Shown: one piece after another, positions 9,774 to 18,164 of the stretch
Layout: the number at the start of each line of letters is the position of its first letter
Position numbering within the stretch: the stretch's first letter is position 1
Assembly: GCF_023555055.1 (NCBI RefSeq)
Contig: NZ_JAMJPL010000001.1
Coordinates: 248,001-312,000, forward strand
DNA length: 64,000 nt
Reading direction: 5' to 3'
DNA from: Marinobacter sp. ATCH36
GTDB lineage: Bacteria > Pseudomonadota > Gammaproteobacteria > Pseudomonadales > Oleiphilaceae
The notes under the pieces: generated by a model
Told to the model about the DNA's origin: nothing
What the model saw: only the letters and a program-made list of their open reading frames with translations
Database searches by the model: none
Made by a program: the position numbers and the translations under genes

Positions 9774-10211
9774 ATGAAAATCGCCGTATCAATCATTTTT
9801 TCTCTGATCCTGGCAGGATGCGCCTCTACATCGTCAGTCCAGTTCTCACCGAGCCAGGATTACGCTATATCGGTCCGGTCAAACTTATTCGATGCCGTCC
9901 GCATCGACAACAATGACATAACGCTATTCAATAACGGAAAAGCACTCGGGTTCATTCGCGTGGAACCCATTCCCTCCGACGCCCCGTCGACATCTGAGTT
10001 CATTAACACCCTCAAATCGGCCTCAGAGTCTGAATCCGTCGAAACTCAAACGCTTGAGCTATATCCCGGTTTTACAGGGTTTTCAGCAGCGGTTCGTAAC
10101 TATCAAACGGGCTACCTCATAAATGAAGAAAACCCAAGTTCCATTCTTATATTCAGCTTTCCAGAGGGCACGTTTGAAGACGTGGCGAAGACAATTTCGT
10201 CTGGTATCTGA
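9774..10211 (+). CDS. Small putative lipoprotein, unknown function
   Basis: A 145-residue protein with a classical type II signal peptide: MKIAV, a hydrophobic run and the lipobox LAGC, so Cys17 is probably lipidated. The mature part shows no family I recognise; it is a mixed alpha/beta soluble domain with several serine-rich turns. The ATG chosen gives the complete signal peptide; the frame is open upstream but would bury the lipobox. It is the last gene before the decayed restriction locus and follows hcp, so it could be an immunity-like or accessory protein, which is speculation. Confidence 0.65.
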   Translation: MKIAVSIIFSLILAGCASTSSVQFSPSQDYAISVRSNLFDAVRIDNNDITLFNNGKALGFIRVEPIPSDAPSTSEFINTLKSASESESVETQTLELYPGFTGFSAAVRNYQTGYLINEENPSSILIFSFPEGTFEDVAKTISSGI

Positions 10212-10232
10212 GACGTTTCCGAGGCATCAAAT

Positions 10233-10502
10233 TTATGCAACCCATTTCCGGCCATTGGCAGCGAACTCCACAATGAGCTCAAACACATTGTCGCACTTTT
10301 CCTTGAAAGCCACCCTGTCGTAGCTGTCCGGCAAATCCTTATCCAAGACTTCTTCAATGGCAGCTTTTACAGCACGGTGAGAGCCATCGTTCAGGTCTTC
10401 CGGCTTTGGGGTATAGCAATCCAGCACGTTGAAACCATGAATATGCTGGAGGCGCTGCAACAGCGCCTGCTCAATGTTATCTTCCGAAATAAAACTAGCC
10501 AT
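10233..10502 (-). pseudogene. hsdR: Internally deleted type I restriction subunit R (hsdR remnant)
   Basis: An 89-codon reading frame joins an HsdR-like N-terminus (ASFISEDNIEQALLQRLQ followed by GFNVLDCYTPKPEDLNDGS) directly to an HsdR-like C-terminal tail (AFKEKCDNVFELIVEFA ... KWVA). Normal HsdR proteins are about 900-1100 residues, so roughly nine tenths, including the nuclease and helicase motifs, is missing. The joint falls near HRAVKAAIEE and keeps frame. No function is expected. Last member of the decayed hsdM-abiEi-abiEii-hsdR block. Confidence 0.7.
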
Positions 10503-10571
10503 CGGCCTGCCGACTCCATGGACCGATTGGGTGCCAGATTTCTCCAGAGATGTCCGCAGCACCACCCGTCA

Positions 10572-11267
10572 TCACGGGACCGAGGAATTCAACCACTGCC
10601 ACTGTGACTGCTTGCTGTCCACAAAAGCGGCAGAAAAGGGATTTGTTTCAGGAATTTTTGTTCCCCGTTTCTGGAAAGTGCGCTCAACCGCACCCTTCAG
10701 GTTTTCCAACCGGAATTCGTGCTGACGCGAGAGCAACCAGATATCGTAGAAATCCTTCATCCGGCTGTTCAGTTCGCCCAGGTTTACCATGGCCTGAAAC
10801 TTCTCGGCGATTGACGATTCCGGCGTATAGCACTTGATTCGTGCAGCGGGAAAATCCAGTAAAGTCGGGAGCTCCAGCCAGGATGGAAACGGAAATATGG
10901 AATCACCGAAGCCCATGTCCAGTTGCATCGGAATTCTGGCCTTGTCGAGAAAACCGGTGAAGGTCACCCGCAGCCCCTGGTAGTCCGCGTCTTCGGTAAT
11001 GGCCTCTGCTTTCAGGGTTTCCGGATCAAAACGCAAACCGTCATCTGTCACCTCAGCCGCAATAATGTCACGCACTTGGGCCCTGATCGCTTCCGGTTCA
11101 TTGCTGGTCTGGCCCAGCATATCGATATCGCGGGTCGGGCGACTGGCTCAGCCGATACAGAAACCGTTCCATGGCGTAATACTGCAACAGTTCCTGGAAG
11201 GGGCGTTTTCTTCCCGGGATTTATTCAGCAGCTTCTGTCGAACAGACGCGGTGGTATTTCTGGCCAT
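10572..11267 (-). pseudogene. abiEii: Broken AbiEii/AbiGii-type nucleotidyltransferase toxin
   Basis: Starts with a good AAAGGAG site and MARNTTASVRQKLLNKSREEN. Near 11203 a one-base loss shifts the frame; the shifted frame continues as PFQELLQYYAMERFLYRLSQS. Near 11131-11141 a second break joins it to RDIDMLGQTSNEPEAI, skipping about 25 residues that in this family hold the KGG/KGA nucleotide-binding motif. The remaining 182-codon 3' part is open and well preserved (EKFQAMV ... RMKDFYDIWLLS). Toxin activity is very unlikely. It lies directly downstream of an intact abiEi antitoxin gene, as expected for a type IV toxin-antitoxin pair. Confidence 0.75.
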
Positions 11268-11314
11268 CGTGATCTCCTTTCACCTTGGTTATTCCGTTGA
11301 TTGAGTGATTCCAT

Positions 11315-11935
11315 TCACAGCCTGGCTTCCACGTAGGGCGCCATCACATTGGCAACTCGGCAGACTCGGGCGTATTCCATCAGCTTGCCAGGCAGAAAGG
11401 TTTTACGGGTCCGATAAAGCTCCAGCGCCTCAAGCACCACATCCATGCCGATGCGATTGCGGAACTTGAAGCAGTCCGCCAGGGTTTTCTCCGGGTTGTA
11501 GACCTGCAGAACGACGCCATCCGTATCCACCCGCTCAATACCCTCACTGAACGAACGCCCGGAAAACCGGTAACCGGCCACCGGCGGATAATCCAGAACC
11601 GGCAGGCGAGCTTCCCGCTCCACCGCCAGATGCACCTGATGGGGAATCTGCGTGGTGATACCGTGCCAGTCCAGTGCGGAAATCAGGCAGAGCACCGCAT
11701 GGGGGAAACGGGTGGCCGCGGCTACCAGATCCGGGTTTTCTATCGGCGGAAGATCCGCGAGACGATATAGACCACGGCTGACCGGCTCGATCAGTCCCTC
11801 ATCGCGCAGCTGATAGAACTGGTACCGAATAAAGCCCCGGGCCAGGGCCTCGCTCAGACGCAGCTGGCCGCCGTGCTGGCGGAACAGGGTTTGGAGTTGT
11901 GCCCGGGAAGATCGGGCAGAACTGGAATCAGACAA
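11315..11935 (-). CDS. abiEi: AbiEi-type antitoxin / transcriptional regulator
   Basis: A 206-residue protein of the type IV AbiEi antitoxin family: N-terminal winged helix (about 10-60, GFIRYQFYQLRDEGLIEPVSRGLYRL) and the C-terminal domain (NPEKTLADCFKFRNRIGMDVVLEAL). AbiEi proteins repress their own promoter through inverted repeats and oppose the AbiEii nucleotidyltransferase. The start is TTG with GGTGA just upstream, lying beside a 7-bp inverted repeat that is a likely operator. The gene is intact while its toxin partner is broken, so it may persist as a regulator. Confidence 0.82.
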   Translation of the reverse strand: MSDSSSARSSRAQLQTLFRQHGGQLRLSEALARGFIRYQFYQLRDEGLIEPVSRGLYRLADLPPIENPDLVAAATRFPHAVLCLISALDWHGITTQIPHQVHLAVEREARLPVLDYPPVAGYRFSGRSFSEGIERVDTDGVVLQVYNPEKTLADCFKFRNRIGMDVVLEALELYRTRKTFLPGKLMEYARVCRVANVMAPYVEARL

Positions 11936-11938
11936 GTC

Positions 11939-11964
11939 GTCACCACTTATTAATATCTGGTGAC
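11939..11964 (-). promoter_or_regulatory. Probable AbiEi operator (inverted repeat)
   Basis: Perfect 7-bp arms GTCACCA and TGGTGAC separated by 12 AT-rich nt, ending 3 nt before the abiEi start codon. Established knowledge: AbiEi antitoxins bind inverted repeats in their own promoters. The repeat includes the ribosome site, so binding could also hinder translation initiation or the promoter. Confidence 0.5.
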
Positions 11965-11989
11965 ATTTTGTCTGATTTCCGTTGAGGGT

Positions 11990-12189
11990 TCAAGCGGCGG
12001 CTTCGTTGCCGCTGTCCGACGGATCACTCTGCATGGAGGGCGGGAACTGGATATCCAGGTTTTCCACGGGAAGATCAGCCCGAGTACCGGCGTGGCGTAT
12101 TCACTGGACTTGAGGTCGGAGTTGGCTCGAAGGTTATCGGCGGCGGACCAGAGGTCGTCTTCAAGCTGTTTGAGCTGTTCGGCATTCAT
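11990..12189 (-). pseudogene. hsdM: Internally deleted type I methyltransferase subunit (hsdM remnant)
   Basis: Begins with a typical HsdM N-terminus ([14 protein letters not shown] ... [13 protein letters not shown]), then breaks after about 40 residues. A different frame continues immediately as [14 protein letters not shown] and ends GNEAAA with a stop, which reads as a natural HsdM C-terminal tail. Normal HsdM is about 500-800 residues, so the N6-adenine methylase domain is gone. Reading the tail as HsdM is inference from its style and position; the N-terminus is well supported. Confidence 0.65.
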
Positions 12190-12348
12190 GGTGGAAAGGC
12201 GTCTCCCAAAACGCCCACTACACAAAATGTGGAGGAGACTCTAAACAACATTGGGAGCAGAGGCCATAGCAAACTGTCGAATCGAAAGGTACCCTTGGTT
12301 TCTTGCCAGCGATACGCGACAGAAAGTTCACAGTCAGGTTTGCCTTTA

Positions 12349-13050
12349 ATGTCCATTTCCCCTTATGAAGCCGTGACCATTGGCGGGCTAATGTGTTCAG
12401 TTACCGACAGAACACTCTGGTTACCCGCAAAAAAATGGGTACGGGAACAGTCACCGGCTGCAAGTCTGCTTTGTCGTGTCGGCTCGGGCCAGGCCACCTA
12501 CCACCGCTTTGAACCCCGTGAGAAGCAGCACCAGATTACCTACGGCAAACGCATGATCATGGCCAAGTATCAGCCGGATGCTGCGATTAGCTGGCTTTCG
12601 GGCAGGGAAATCCGCCAGCACGGTTACTTTGGCGGTGAGGTTACAACGCTCAACCTGCTGGCCCATACCTGTTGCCACGAATTTGCCCATTTACTCCAGC
12701 ACGTATCCGGTCAGCGTTACCGAGGCTCGGTTCACAACCGGCATTTCTACAAAATACTGGATGAGCTCCATGCCAGCGGTGGTGCAGAGGCCACTCGACG
12801 CCATCTGGCCAGAGAGGCAGAGATGGCAGGCGTTTCACTACCCGACGAGCAAATGCAGCCCCCGGACACCCGCCAGTTGATGGCAAACTGGGCAGTGGGG
12901 GACGTCGTGGCGTTTGGTGCCGGCAAGCGGCAGCTGGAAGGCAGGATTATCCGGGTGAACCGTAAAACCTGCACGGTTGAAGGTACCGGACCTTGCCGGG
13001 GGCTGAGATACCGGGTGCCGGTGGTTTTGCTAAGCGCTCTCGCTGACTGA
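12349..13050 (+). CDS. SprT-like zinc metallopeptidase-family protein
   Basis: A 233-residue protein with HEFAHLLQHVSG (an HExxH zinc site at about residues 106-110) in an AHTCCHEFAH context, followed by a downstream HNRHFYKILDEL helix typical of SprT/SprT-like peptidases. The C-terminal 60 residues form a small basic beta-rich domain (VGDVVAFGAGKRQLEGRIIRV). No signal peptide, so cytoplasmic; substrate unknown. The ATG chosen begins MSISPYEAV; its ribosome site is weak and a later ATG (MCSVTD) is possible. It converges on nasA with a 21-nt overlap of coding ends. Confidence 0.68.
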   Translation: MSISPYEAVTIGGLMCSVTDRTLWLPAKKWVREQSPAASLLCRVGSGQATYHRFEPREKQHQITYGKRMIMAKYQPDAAISWLSGREIRQHGYFGGEVTTLNLLAHTCCHEFAHLLQHVSGQRYRGSVHNRHFYKILDELHASGGAEATRRHLAREAEMAGVSLPDEQMQPPDTRQLMANWAVGDVVAFGAGKRQLEGRIIRVNRKTCTVEGTGPCRGLRYRVPVVLLSALAD

Positions 13051-15693
13051 TACCGCAATGAGGTTACGCAGTTCCGGAATGCAGGAGCCGCAGTTGGTTC
13101 CGCACCGGAGCCTGTCCCCAAGCGTCTCTACCGACAGCGCACCATCTTCGATTGCGGCTCCGATCTGTTTCTCGCCCACCTGAAAGCAACTGCAGATAAT
13201 CGCACCCGGATCTTCCACATCCACATCACGGGCTGCCAGAAGTGCACGACGGCTGACGGCGGAGAGTTCGAGTTCGGCAAAGCAGCCATCCAGCCAGCCC
13301 ACTTCGGGGATCAAACCGGGATCGCTATCCACCATGAGAACAGCTTCCAGTTGTCCGTTGACAACCCGGGCCGCCCTGAACCGCCCCCTGGCAGCATCGG
13401 CCATGATCAGCTGGGGCGCCCCTCCCAGCCACTCCCTGGCGGCTGTCGGCCAGTCCACCGGTTGCCGCCCGGCCAGCCACCAGCTATCACAGTTCTGCAG
13501 CGGCACACGGCACCAGTAGTCGGATTGCCAGCGCCGGGGCCGATCGTGGCGCACCAGCAGCCGCCCGTGCCAACTGGTACGGAAGGGTGTGATGGCTGCA
13601 ACACCGTGTTTTGCTTCAGGCTGCCCGGAAACGGGATCCGTTACCGATTCAGTCAATACTGTCGCCACGCCACTGGAGGCAAACTGGCGGTTCCAGTGAA
13701 TGGGAATGAAAACCTCCCCTGGCCGCTGATTGCCATTCCGCCGCACCCGTCCCACAAACTCGCCCTTTTTAAGGGTCAGCCTGGCGAGATGTCCTTCCAC
13801 CAGATTCAGCCTCTCGATGTCGTGGGGATGTACCTCCACAAACGGCTCTGAACGGTGAGCCAGCAGGCGAGGTGTGTTGGCTGTCCGGGTCATGGTGTGC
13901 CACTGGTCCCTTACACGACCAGTGTTCACTATCATGGGAAATTCATCGCAGGGTTGCTGTTCGGGCAGCACCGTGTTGATAGCGACAAAGCGGGCGCGAT
14001 GGTTGTCGGTCATGAAACGACCGTCGGCAAACAGTCTGGTCGAGTCGGTTGACCTGGAGGCCGGCAGCACAGGCCACTGCACCGGCTCCAGGGTTTCGTA
14101 ACCCGCGTTGCTGAGGTTGGCCAGGCCGGAGAGATTGAAGAGCCGCTCACCGTCGTTTTCATGGGCCGACAAGGCGGCGTGCTCGCGAAATATGTCTGCT
14201 GGCTGCCGATAATCAAAGGCGCCTCCGAAGCCCAGTTTTTCCGCCACCGAACTCATTATCCACCAGTCCGGTTTTGCCTCGGCCGGCAGGGGCAGAAAGC
14301 GTCGCTGACGCGAAATAAGTCGTTCAGAGTTGGTCACCGTGCCATCCTTTTCACCCCAGCCCGCGGCAGGCAGCAGTATGTCAGCGAGAGCCGTGGTGTC
14401 GGTATGGGCGACGCAATCAGACACAATCACCGTTGGACAACGTGCCAGCGCTTCCCGCACCCGCGCCGAATCCGGCAGGCTGACCGCCGGATTGGTGCCC
14501 ATAATCCAGATCACCCGGATTTCGCCCCGGTGAACGGCTTCAAACATGTCCACTGCCTTCAGTCCGGGCCCGTCGGCCACCTCGCTGGTTCCCCAGAACC
14601 CAGCCACCCGTGCCCTGGCACCACGGCTGTCATAGTCCATGTGAGCGGCCAGTGTGTTGGCCAGACCACCCACTTCCCGGCCACCCATGGCGTTGGGCTG
14701 TCCGGTCAGGGAAAACGGCCCTGCACCCGGCTTGCCAATTCGGCCGGTAGCCAGGTGGCAGTTTATGATGGAATTACCCTTGTCGGTGCCGGCCACGGAC
14801 TGATTAACTCCCTGGGAGAAGGCAGTGACCGTGCGCGGTGTCGATGCGAACCAGCGATAGAAGGTCTCCACATCGTTCGGCGACAAGTCACACTGCCTGG
14901 CCACCGACACGACATCGGGGGCAGCAGAGCGTGAGCTGGCCAAGGCTTCCTCAAAACCCTGGCAATGGGCATCAATGTAGGTCCGGTCCATACCGCCCTC
15001 ATCCGCCAGCCACCGCAGCAAGCCATTAAACAGCACGGTATCGGTGCCCGGGCGCAACGCCAGGTGCAGGTCCGCCAGCTCGCTGGTCGCGGTGCGTCGC
15101 GGATCGATCACCACAACCCGGCGCCCCTCCCTGGCAGCGGCTTTCATGCGCTGGTAAAGCACTGGATGTGCCCAGGCCGCGTTGCTGCCGGTGAGAACCA
15201 ACAGGTCCGCCAGTTCCAGATCCTCATAACAGCCGGGCGCCACATCGGCACCAAAAGCCCGTTTGTGAGCCGCAACCGCCGACGACATGCAAAGCCGGGA
15301 GTTGGTGTCCACGTTGGCCGTGCGCAGAAAGCCCTTGGCCAGTTTGTTGGCCACGTAATAGTCTTCGGTCAGCAACTGGCCGGATAAATAGAAAGCGACG
15401 GAGTTAGGCCCGTATGTGTCAATGCTGTCGCGAATGGCGCCCGCCACTTCATCAAGCGCATGGTTCCACGCGGACTGCCGCCCTCTGACAAGCGGATACA
15501 GCAACCGACCGGCCTGCCCGGTGGTCTCGTGCAAACTGGCACCCTTGACGCACAACCGCCCGTGGTTGGCAGGGTGGGCGGTATCTCCGGCTACGGGCTT
15601 GCGGGTGTCGGGGTTTGCCAAAACGCCGCACCCCACCCCGCAATAGGGGCATGTAGTGTGGACAGATGGGTTACCAGCTTTTTGCGAATCCAC
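13030..15693 (-). CDS. nasA: Assimilatory nitrate reductase catalytic subunit
   Basis: An 887-residue molybdopterin enzyme reducing nitrate to nitrite in the cytoplasm. The N-terminal [4Fe-4S] ligands are Cys15, Cys18, Cys22 and Cys48 (CPYCGVGCG ... RLCVKG). Molybdopterin-binding domains span the middle, and the C-terminus adds a BFD-like [2Fe-2S] domain (CSCFQVGEKQIGAA ... CGTNCGSC) that accepts electrons. The start is GTG with AGGAG five nt upstream; the frame stays open through the leader terminator but those codons are not plausible protein. Transcribed divergently from nasT behind a sigma54 promoter and a paired stem-loop/terminator leader, so expression should need nitrogen limitation and nitrate. 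Confidence 0.93.
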   Translation of the reverse strand: MDSQKAGNPSVHTTCPYCGVGCGVLANPDTRKPVAGDTAHPANHGRLCVKGASLHETTGQAGRLLYPLVRGRQSAWNHALDEVAGAIRDSIDTYGPNSVAFYLSGQLLTEDYYVANKLAKGFLRTANVDTNSRLCMSSAVAAHKRAFGADVAPGCYEDLELADLLVLTGSNAAWAHPVLYQRMKAAAREGRRVVVIDPRRTATSELADLHLALRPGTDTVLFNGLLRWLADEGGMDRTYIDAHCQGFEEALASSRSAAPDVVSVARQCDLSPNDVETFYRWFASTPRTVTAFSQGVNQSVAGTDKGNSIINCHLATGRIGKPGAGPFSLTGQPNAMGGREVGGLANTLAAHMDYDSRGARARVAGFWGTSEVADGPGLKAVDMFEAVHRGEIRVIWIMGTNPAVSLPDSARVREALARCPTVIVSDCVAHTDTTALADILLPAAGWGEKDGTVTNSERLISRQRRFLPLPAEAKPDWWIMSSVAEKLGFGGAFDYRQPADIFREHAALSAHENDGERLFNLSGLANLSNAGYETLEPVQWPVLPASRSTDSTRLFADGRFMTDNHRARFVAINTVLPEQQPCDEFPMIVNTGRVRDQWHTMTRTANTPRLLAHRSEPFVEVHPHDIERLNLVEGHLARLTLKKGEFVGRVRRNGNQRPGEVFIPIHWNRQFASSGVATVLTESVTDPVSGQPEAKHGVAAITPFRTSWHGRLLVRHDRPRRWQSDYWCRVPLQNCDSWWLAGRQPVDWPTAAREWLGGAPQLIMADAARGRFRAARVVNGQLEAVLMVDSDPGLIPEVGWLDGCFAELELSAVSRRALLAARDVDVEDPGAIICSCFQVGEKQIGAAIEDGALSVETLGDRLRCGTNCGSCIPELRNLIAVSVSESA

Positions 15694-15717
15694 GGCATCT
15701 CCTGGCATCACAAACAC

Positions 15718-15770
15718 AAAAAAGCCCGCGATGCCCGATCTGATATTGAACAGACAGGACATGCGGGCTT
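15718..15770 (-). terminator. Intrinsic terminator in nasA leader (attenuator)
   Basis: On the minus strand, AAGCCCGC pairs with GCGGGCTT, with further inner pairing, followed at once by a T-run. It ends about 25 nt before the nasA start codon, inside the 5' leader, so it can only act as a conditional attenuator. The 5' arm overlaps the P2 stem-loop. Confidence 0.8.
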
Positions 15771-15807
15771 CTTTGCCAAAATTATTGTCCGGGCTGGGTC
15801 TGCCCGG
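15766..15807 (-). promoter_or_regulatory. Candidate ANTAR (NasT) target: paired stem-loops in nasA leader
   Basis: P1 (15789-15807) is a 6-bp CCGGGC/GCCCGG stem with a 7-nt loop AGACCCA. P2 (15766-15777) is GGC-AAAGAA-GCC, a hexaloop with A at position 1 and G at position 4, and its 3' arm is part of the terminator stem. ANTAR proteins stabilise such pairs and prevent terminator folding. P1 lacks G at loop position 4 and the P2 stem is only 3 bp, so this is the weakest of the three leaders. Confidence 0.55.
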
Positions 15808-15834
15808 TATTTTCACGCAGTATCACCGCTGGCC

Positions 15835-15850
15835 TGCAAATCCAGGGCCA
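15835..15850 (-). promoter_or_regulatory. Sigma54 promoter of nasA
   Basis: On the minus strand TGGCCCTGGATTTGCA gives GG-N10-GC with a perfect -12 TTGCA. Transcription would start near 15823, just before the paired stem-loops. Suggests NtrC-type activation under nitrogen limitation; no clear NtrC site was identified. Confidence 0.72.
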
Positions 15851-16029
15851 TTATTGCCGAAACCTATCGCCGGCCTTACTCCGACCATCAAGGACAAGGC
15901 GGATGGCGGTGTCATTCAGACACAAAACAGTGCAAAACCTCGGGAAACGCCCAACGACCGCGCAGGATTTTCAGGCAAAAAAACTGACAATTCCTGCCGG
16001 GACCCTGCATTGGCCAGGTTGCAATACAC

Positions 16030-16045
16030 TGGCAGATTCTTTGCT
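16030..16045 (+). promoter_or_regulatory. Sigma54 promoter of nasT
   Basis: TGGCAGATTCTTTGCT fits GG-N10-GC and the -24/-12 consensus well. The start site would be near 16057, about 75 nt before nasT. No terminator follows it, so nasT-nasS would not be attenuated. Confidence 0.7.
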
Positions 16046-16132
16046 TACCCCTCTACACAAGACAAGGCACAAGACGCCTTGTTGAATGAATAGCCATTCC
16101 CAGTCAACGACTGTTCAGTTGAGGAATCCATC

Positions 16133-16759
16133 ATGAATTCGCCAGCCCCCCTTCGTATCCTTCTGATCGACAAGGACCCCGAACGGGCAAGCCAGGTTTG
16201 TGCCGCACTCAGGCACGAGGGCCACGAAGTGATTCGCCAGCGCCCGGATGCCACCGGCCTGACGGCAGCCGTGGCCCGCGACCAACCGGACATGGTGATC
16301 ATTGATATGGACTCGCCGGATCGGGATACCCTGGAAAACATGAGCACCCTCAATGCCCATGCCCCGCGACCCATTGTCTTCTTTGCCGACCAGCCCGGCG
16401 ACCGCGCCACCATTCATGCCGCAGTGAAAGCCGGTGTTAGCGCCTATGTGGTTGACGGCATACAGCCGGAGCGTGTGCGGTCGATTATCGATTCGGCGGT
16501 GGCACAGTTCGAATCCTTTCAGGCGCTGCGGGCCGAATTAGAGGAGACCCGCTCGGCGCTGGAGGACCGCAAGATCATCGAGAAGGCCAAAGGCCTGATC
16601 ATGCGGCATGAAGGCTGTGACGAAGAAACCGCCTATCGCATGCTGCGAAGCTCTGCCATGGAGCACAGCGAACGCCTGGCGGTCATGGCGGACCGCGTTA
16701 TTACTTTGCTTGAAAGCCGCAGCCCGGGCCCCGGCCGGTCAGTCCGGAAAGCCTCGTAA
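16133..16759 (+). CDS. nasT: NasT, ANTAR-domain transcription antiterminator
   Basis: A 208-residue response-regulator-like protein: receiver fold (residues 1-125, acidic residues in LIDKDPERA, phosphoacceptor-type Asp in VIIDMDSPD), coiled linker, then ANTAR RNA-binding domain (about 140-195: EKAKGLIMRHEGCDEETAYRM). Known role: with nitrate present NasS releases NasT, which binds paired stem-loops in nas leader RNAs and prevents termination. Two nucleotides separate it from nasS. Three candidate target leaders lie in this window. Its own promoter is sigma54-type. Confidence 0.92.
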   Translation: MNSPAPLRILLIDKDPERASQVCAALRHEGHEVIRQRPDATGLTAAVARDQPDMVIIDMDSPDRDTLENMSTLNAHAPRPIVFFADQPGDRATIHAAVKAGVSAYVVDGIQPERVRSIIDSAVAQFESFQALRAELEETRSALEDRKIIEKAKGLIMRHEGCDEETAYRMLRSSAMEHSERLAVMADRVITLLESRSPGPGRSVRKAS

Positions 16760-16761
16760 CC

Positions 16762-18018
16762 ATGGTTCATCCAACGCCGCTCCACAGACATCCCGGATTT
16801 CATGTTCGTCTCGGCTTCGTGCCACTGCTGGACAGTGCGCCACTGATTGTGGCCCGTGAACTGGGATTGTTCGATGCCGAGGGGCTTGATGTCGAACTGG
16901 TTCGCGAGGGTTCCTGGGCGTCTCTGAGGGACAAAGTTACGTTCGGTCTGATCGACGGCGGCCATATGCTGGCACCCATGCCACTGAGTATGTCGCTGGC
17001 CAGTGACCGGCCGAAAGTGCCTGTCGTGGTGGGCATGGTGCTGAGCCGTAATGGCAATGGCATCACCCTTGGCAACAGACTGTTTGGTGATCTGCTCCAT
17101 GCCGCAACGAATCTGGACAATCCCATTGCAACCGCCCGCGAACTGATCGGCCTGGCAAAACACCGAGGTAAGCCCATACGCCTGGCCTCTGTCGCACCCT
17201 GGTCCAGTCACGACCTCCAGCTCCGCGACTGGCTTGCTTCTGCCGGCCCCGATGCGGAACACCATATCCAGATTATCCCGGTGTCACCGATCCAGATGGT
17301 CGATGCGTTCCGCTCGAATGCCATCGAGGGCTGTTGCGTGGGAGAACCCTGGAACAGCCTGCTGGAGTACGAAGACCTGGGGCATATCCTTCATTCAGGC
17401 CACCAGATATGGCAGAACGCCCCGGAAAAGGTCCTGGGTATGCGAGCTGACTGGATGTCGCAACACGGCGTAATGTACCGACACCTGCTGCGCGCTCTGC
17501 TGGCTGCCTGTCAGTGGCTGGATAACCCCCACAACCACCGCCTGCTACGGAAAATCCTGGCAAAACCGGAATACCTCGGTGAGCAGATCAACGTACTGGA
17601 CAACCACCCCTACAGCCTGTTCCATCCGCGGCTGGAACAGCACTTCTTCCGTCATTCCGCCAATTTTCCCTGGTTATCGCAGGCCCACTGGCTTGCCTCA
17701 CGTCTGACTCTCCGCGGACAACTGGGTCCTGTTTCCGGTGAAATGTTGCGTCAGGTAGTCCGGCCCGATCTGTTCCGGGATGCAGCCGCTTCCATGGGCA
17801 TAGATACACCGGTTGTCGATAGCAAGACAGAGGGGCAGCACCAGTGTCCGTTTACGCTTTCCGGTCATTACGGCCCCGTTGACGTAGCCAGCGACAGACT
17901 GCTGGGTGAACACCTGCACGACTGGATGGCAGACAACCACGACTACTCCGGTTCGCCCAACAATGAAGCGTCGCGCACTAAAACGGCCACCGGAAACGGG
18001 TCGGAGCAAGGAAACTAA
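16762..18018 (+). CDS. nasS: NasS, cytoplasmic nitrate sensor (NrtA-like)
   Basis: A 418-residue NrtA/CmpA-family nitrate-binding protein without a signal peptide (starts MVHPTPLHRHPGFHVRLGFV), which distinguishes the soluble sensor NasS from transport NrtA. Motifs shared with NrtA include the early VPLLDSAPLIVARELGLFD segment, GNGITLGN and the CCVGEPWN segment. NasS holds NasT inactive until it binds nitrate. Encoded 2 nt after nasT, so co-transcribed and probably translationally coupled. The C-terminal 80 residues include a charged tail. Confidence 0.88.
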   Translation: MVHPTPLHRHPGFHVRLGFVPLLDSAPLIVARELGLFDAEGLDVELVREGSWASLRDKVTFGLIDGGHMLAPMPLSMSLASDRPKVPVVVGMVLSRNGNGITLGNRLFGDLLHAATNLDNPIATARELIGLAKHRGKPIRLASVAPWSSHDLQLRDWLASAGPDAEHHIQIIPVSPIQMVDAFRSNAIEGCCVGEPWNSLLEYEDLGHILHSGHQIWQNAPEKVLGMRADWMSQHGVMYRHLLRALLAACQWLDNPHNHRLLRKILAKPEYLGEQINVLDNHPYSLFHPRLEQHFFRHSANFPWLSQAHWLASRLTLRGQLGPVSGEMLRQVVRPDLFRDAAASMGIDTPVVDSKTEGQHQCPFTLSGHYGPVDVASDRLLGEHLHDWMADNHDYSGSPNNEASRTKTATGNGSEQGN

Positions 18019-18064
18019 AACCGGATTTGTGCATTCATCCCTTATTTTCATGGTACTGAAGAAC

Positions 18065-18080
18065 TGGCACGCCATCTGCT
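18065..18080 (+). promoter_or_regulatory. Sigma54 promoter of nrtA
   Basis: TGGCACGCCATCTGCT has a perfect -24 TGGCACG, exact GG-N10-GC spacing and a slightly imperfect -12. Transcription would begin near 18091, giving a leader of about 130 nt containing the paired stem-loops and attenuator. Confidence 0.72.
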
Positions 18081-18124
18081 TATGATATAACAGACGATCT
18101 TGCATTCACTGCACGTTTTATCGG

Positions 18125-18164
18125 CAGTAATGGAAACTTGAAAACATCAGGCATTGACGCCTGC
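18125..18164 (+). promoter_or_regulatory. Candidate ANTAR (NasT) target: paired stem-loops in nrtA leader
   Basis: P2 (18148-18163) is a textbook ANTAR hairpin: CAGGC-ATTGAC-GCCTG, 5 bp with a hexaloop having A1 and G4, whose 3' arm is also the 5' arm of the terminator. P1 (18125-18140) is weaker: CAGT pairs with ACTTG via a bulge, presenting an AATGGA(A) loop, also A1 and G4. The linker is about 7 nt. Confidence 0.7.

Noticed and set aside
13030..13050. Convergent overlap of nasA and the SprT-like gene as a frameshift
   Set aside because: Both C-termini read cleanly to their stops; a 21-nt convergent overlap is common.
15694..15816. Upstream extension of nasA
   Set aside because: The frame runs through the leader terminator and stem-loops; the GTG with AGGAG directly precedes the conserved N-terminus.
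16006..16023. TGCA...TGCA palindrome considered as an NtrC site
   Set aside because: The half-sites fit the NtrC consensus poorly (extra base in one arm), so it was not listed.
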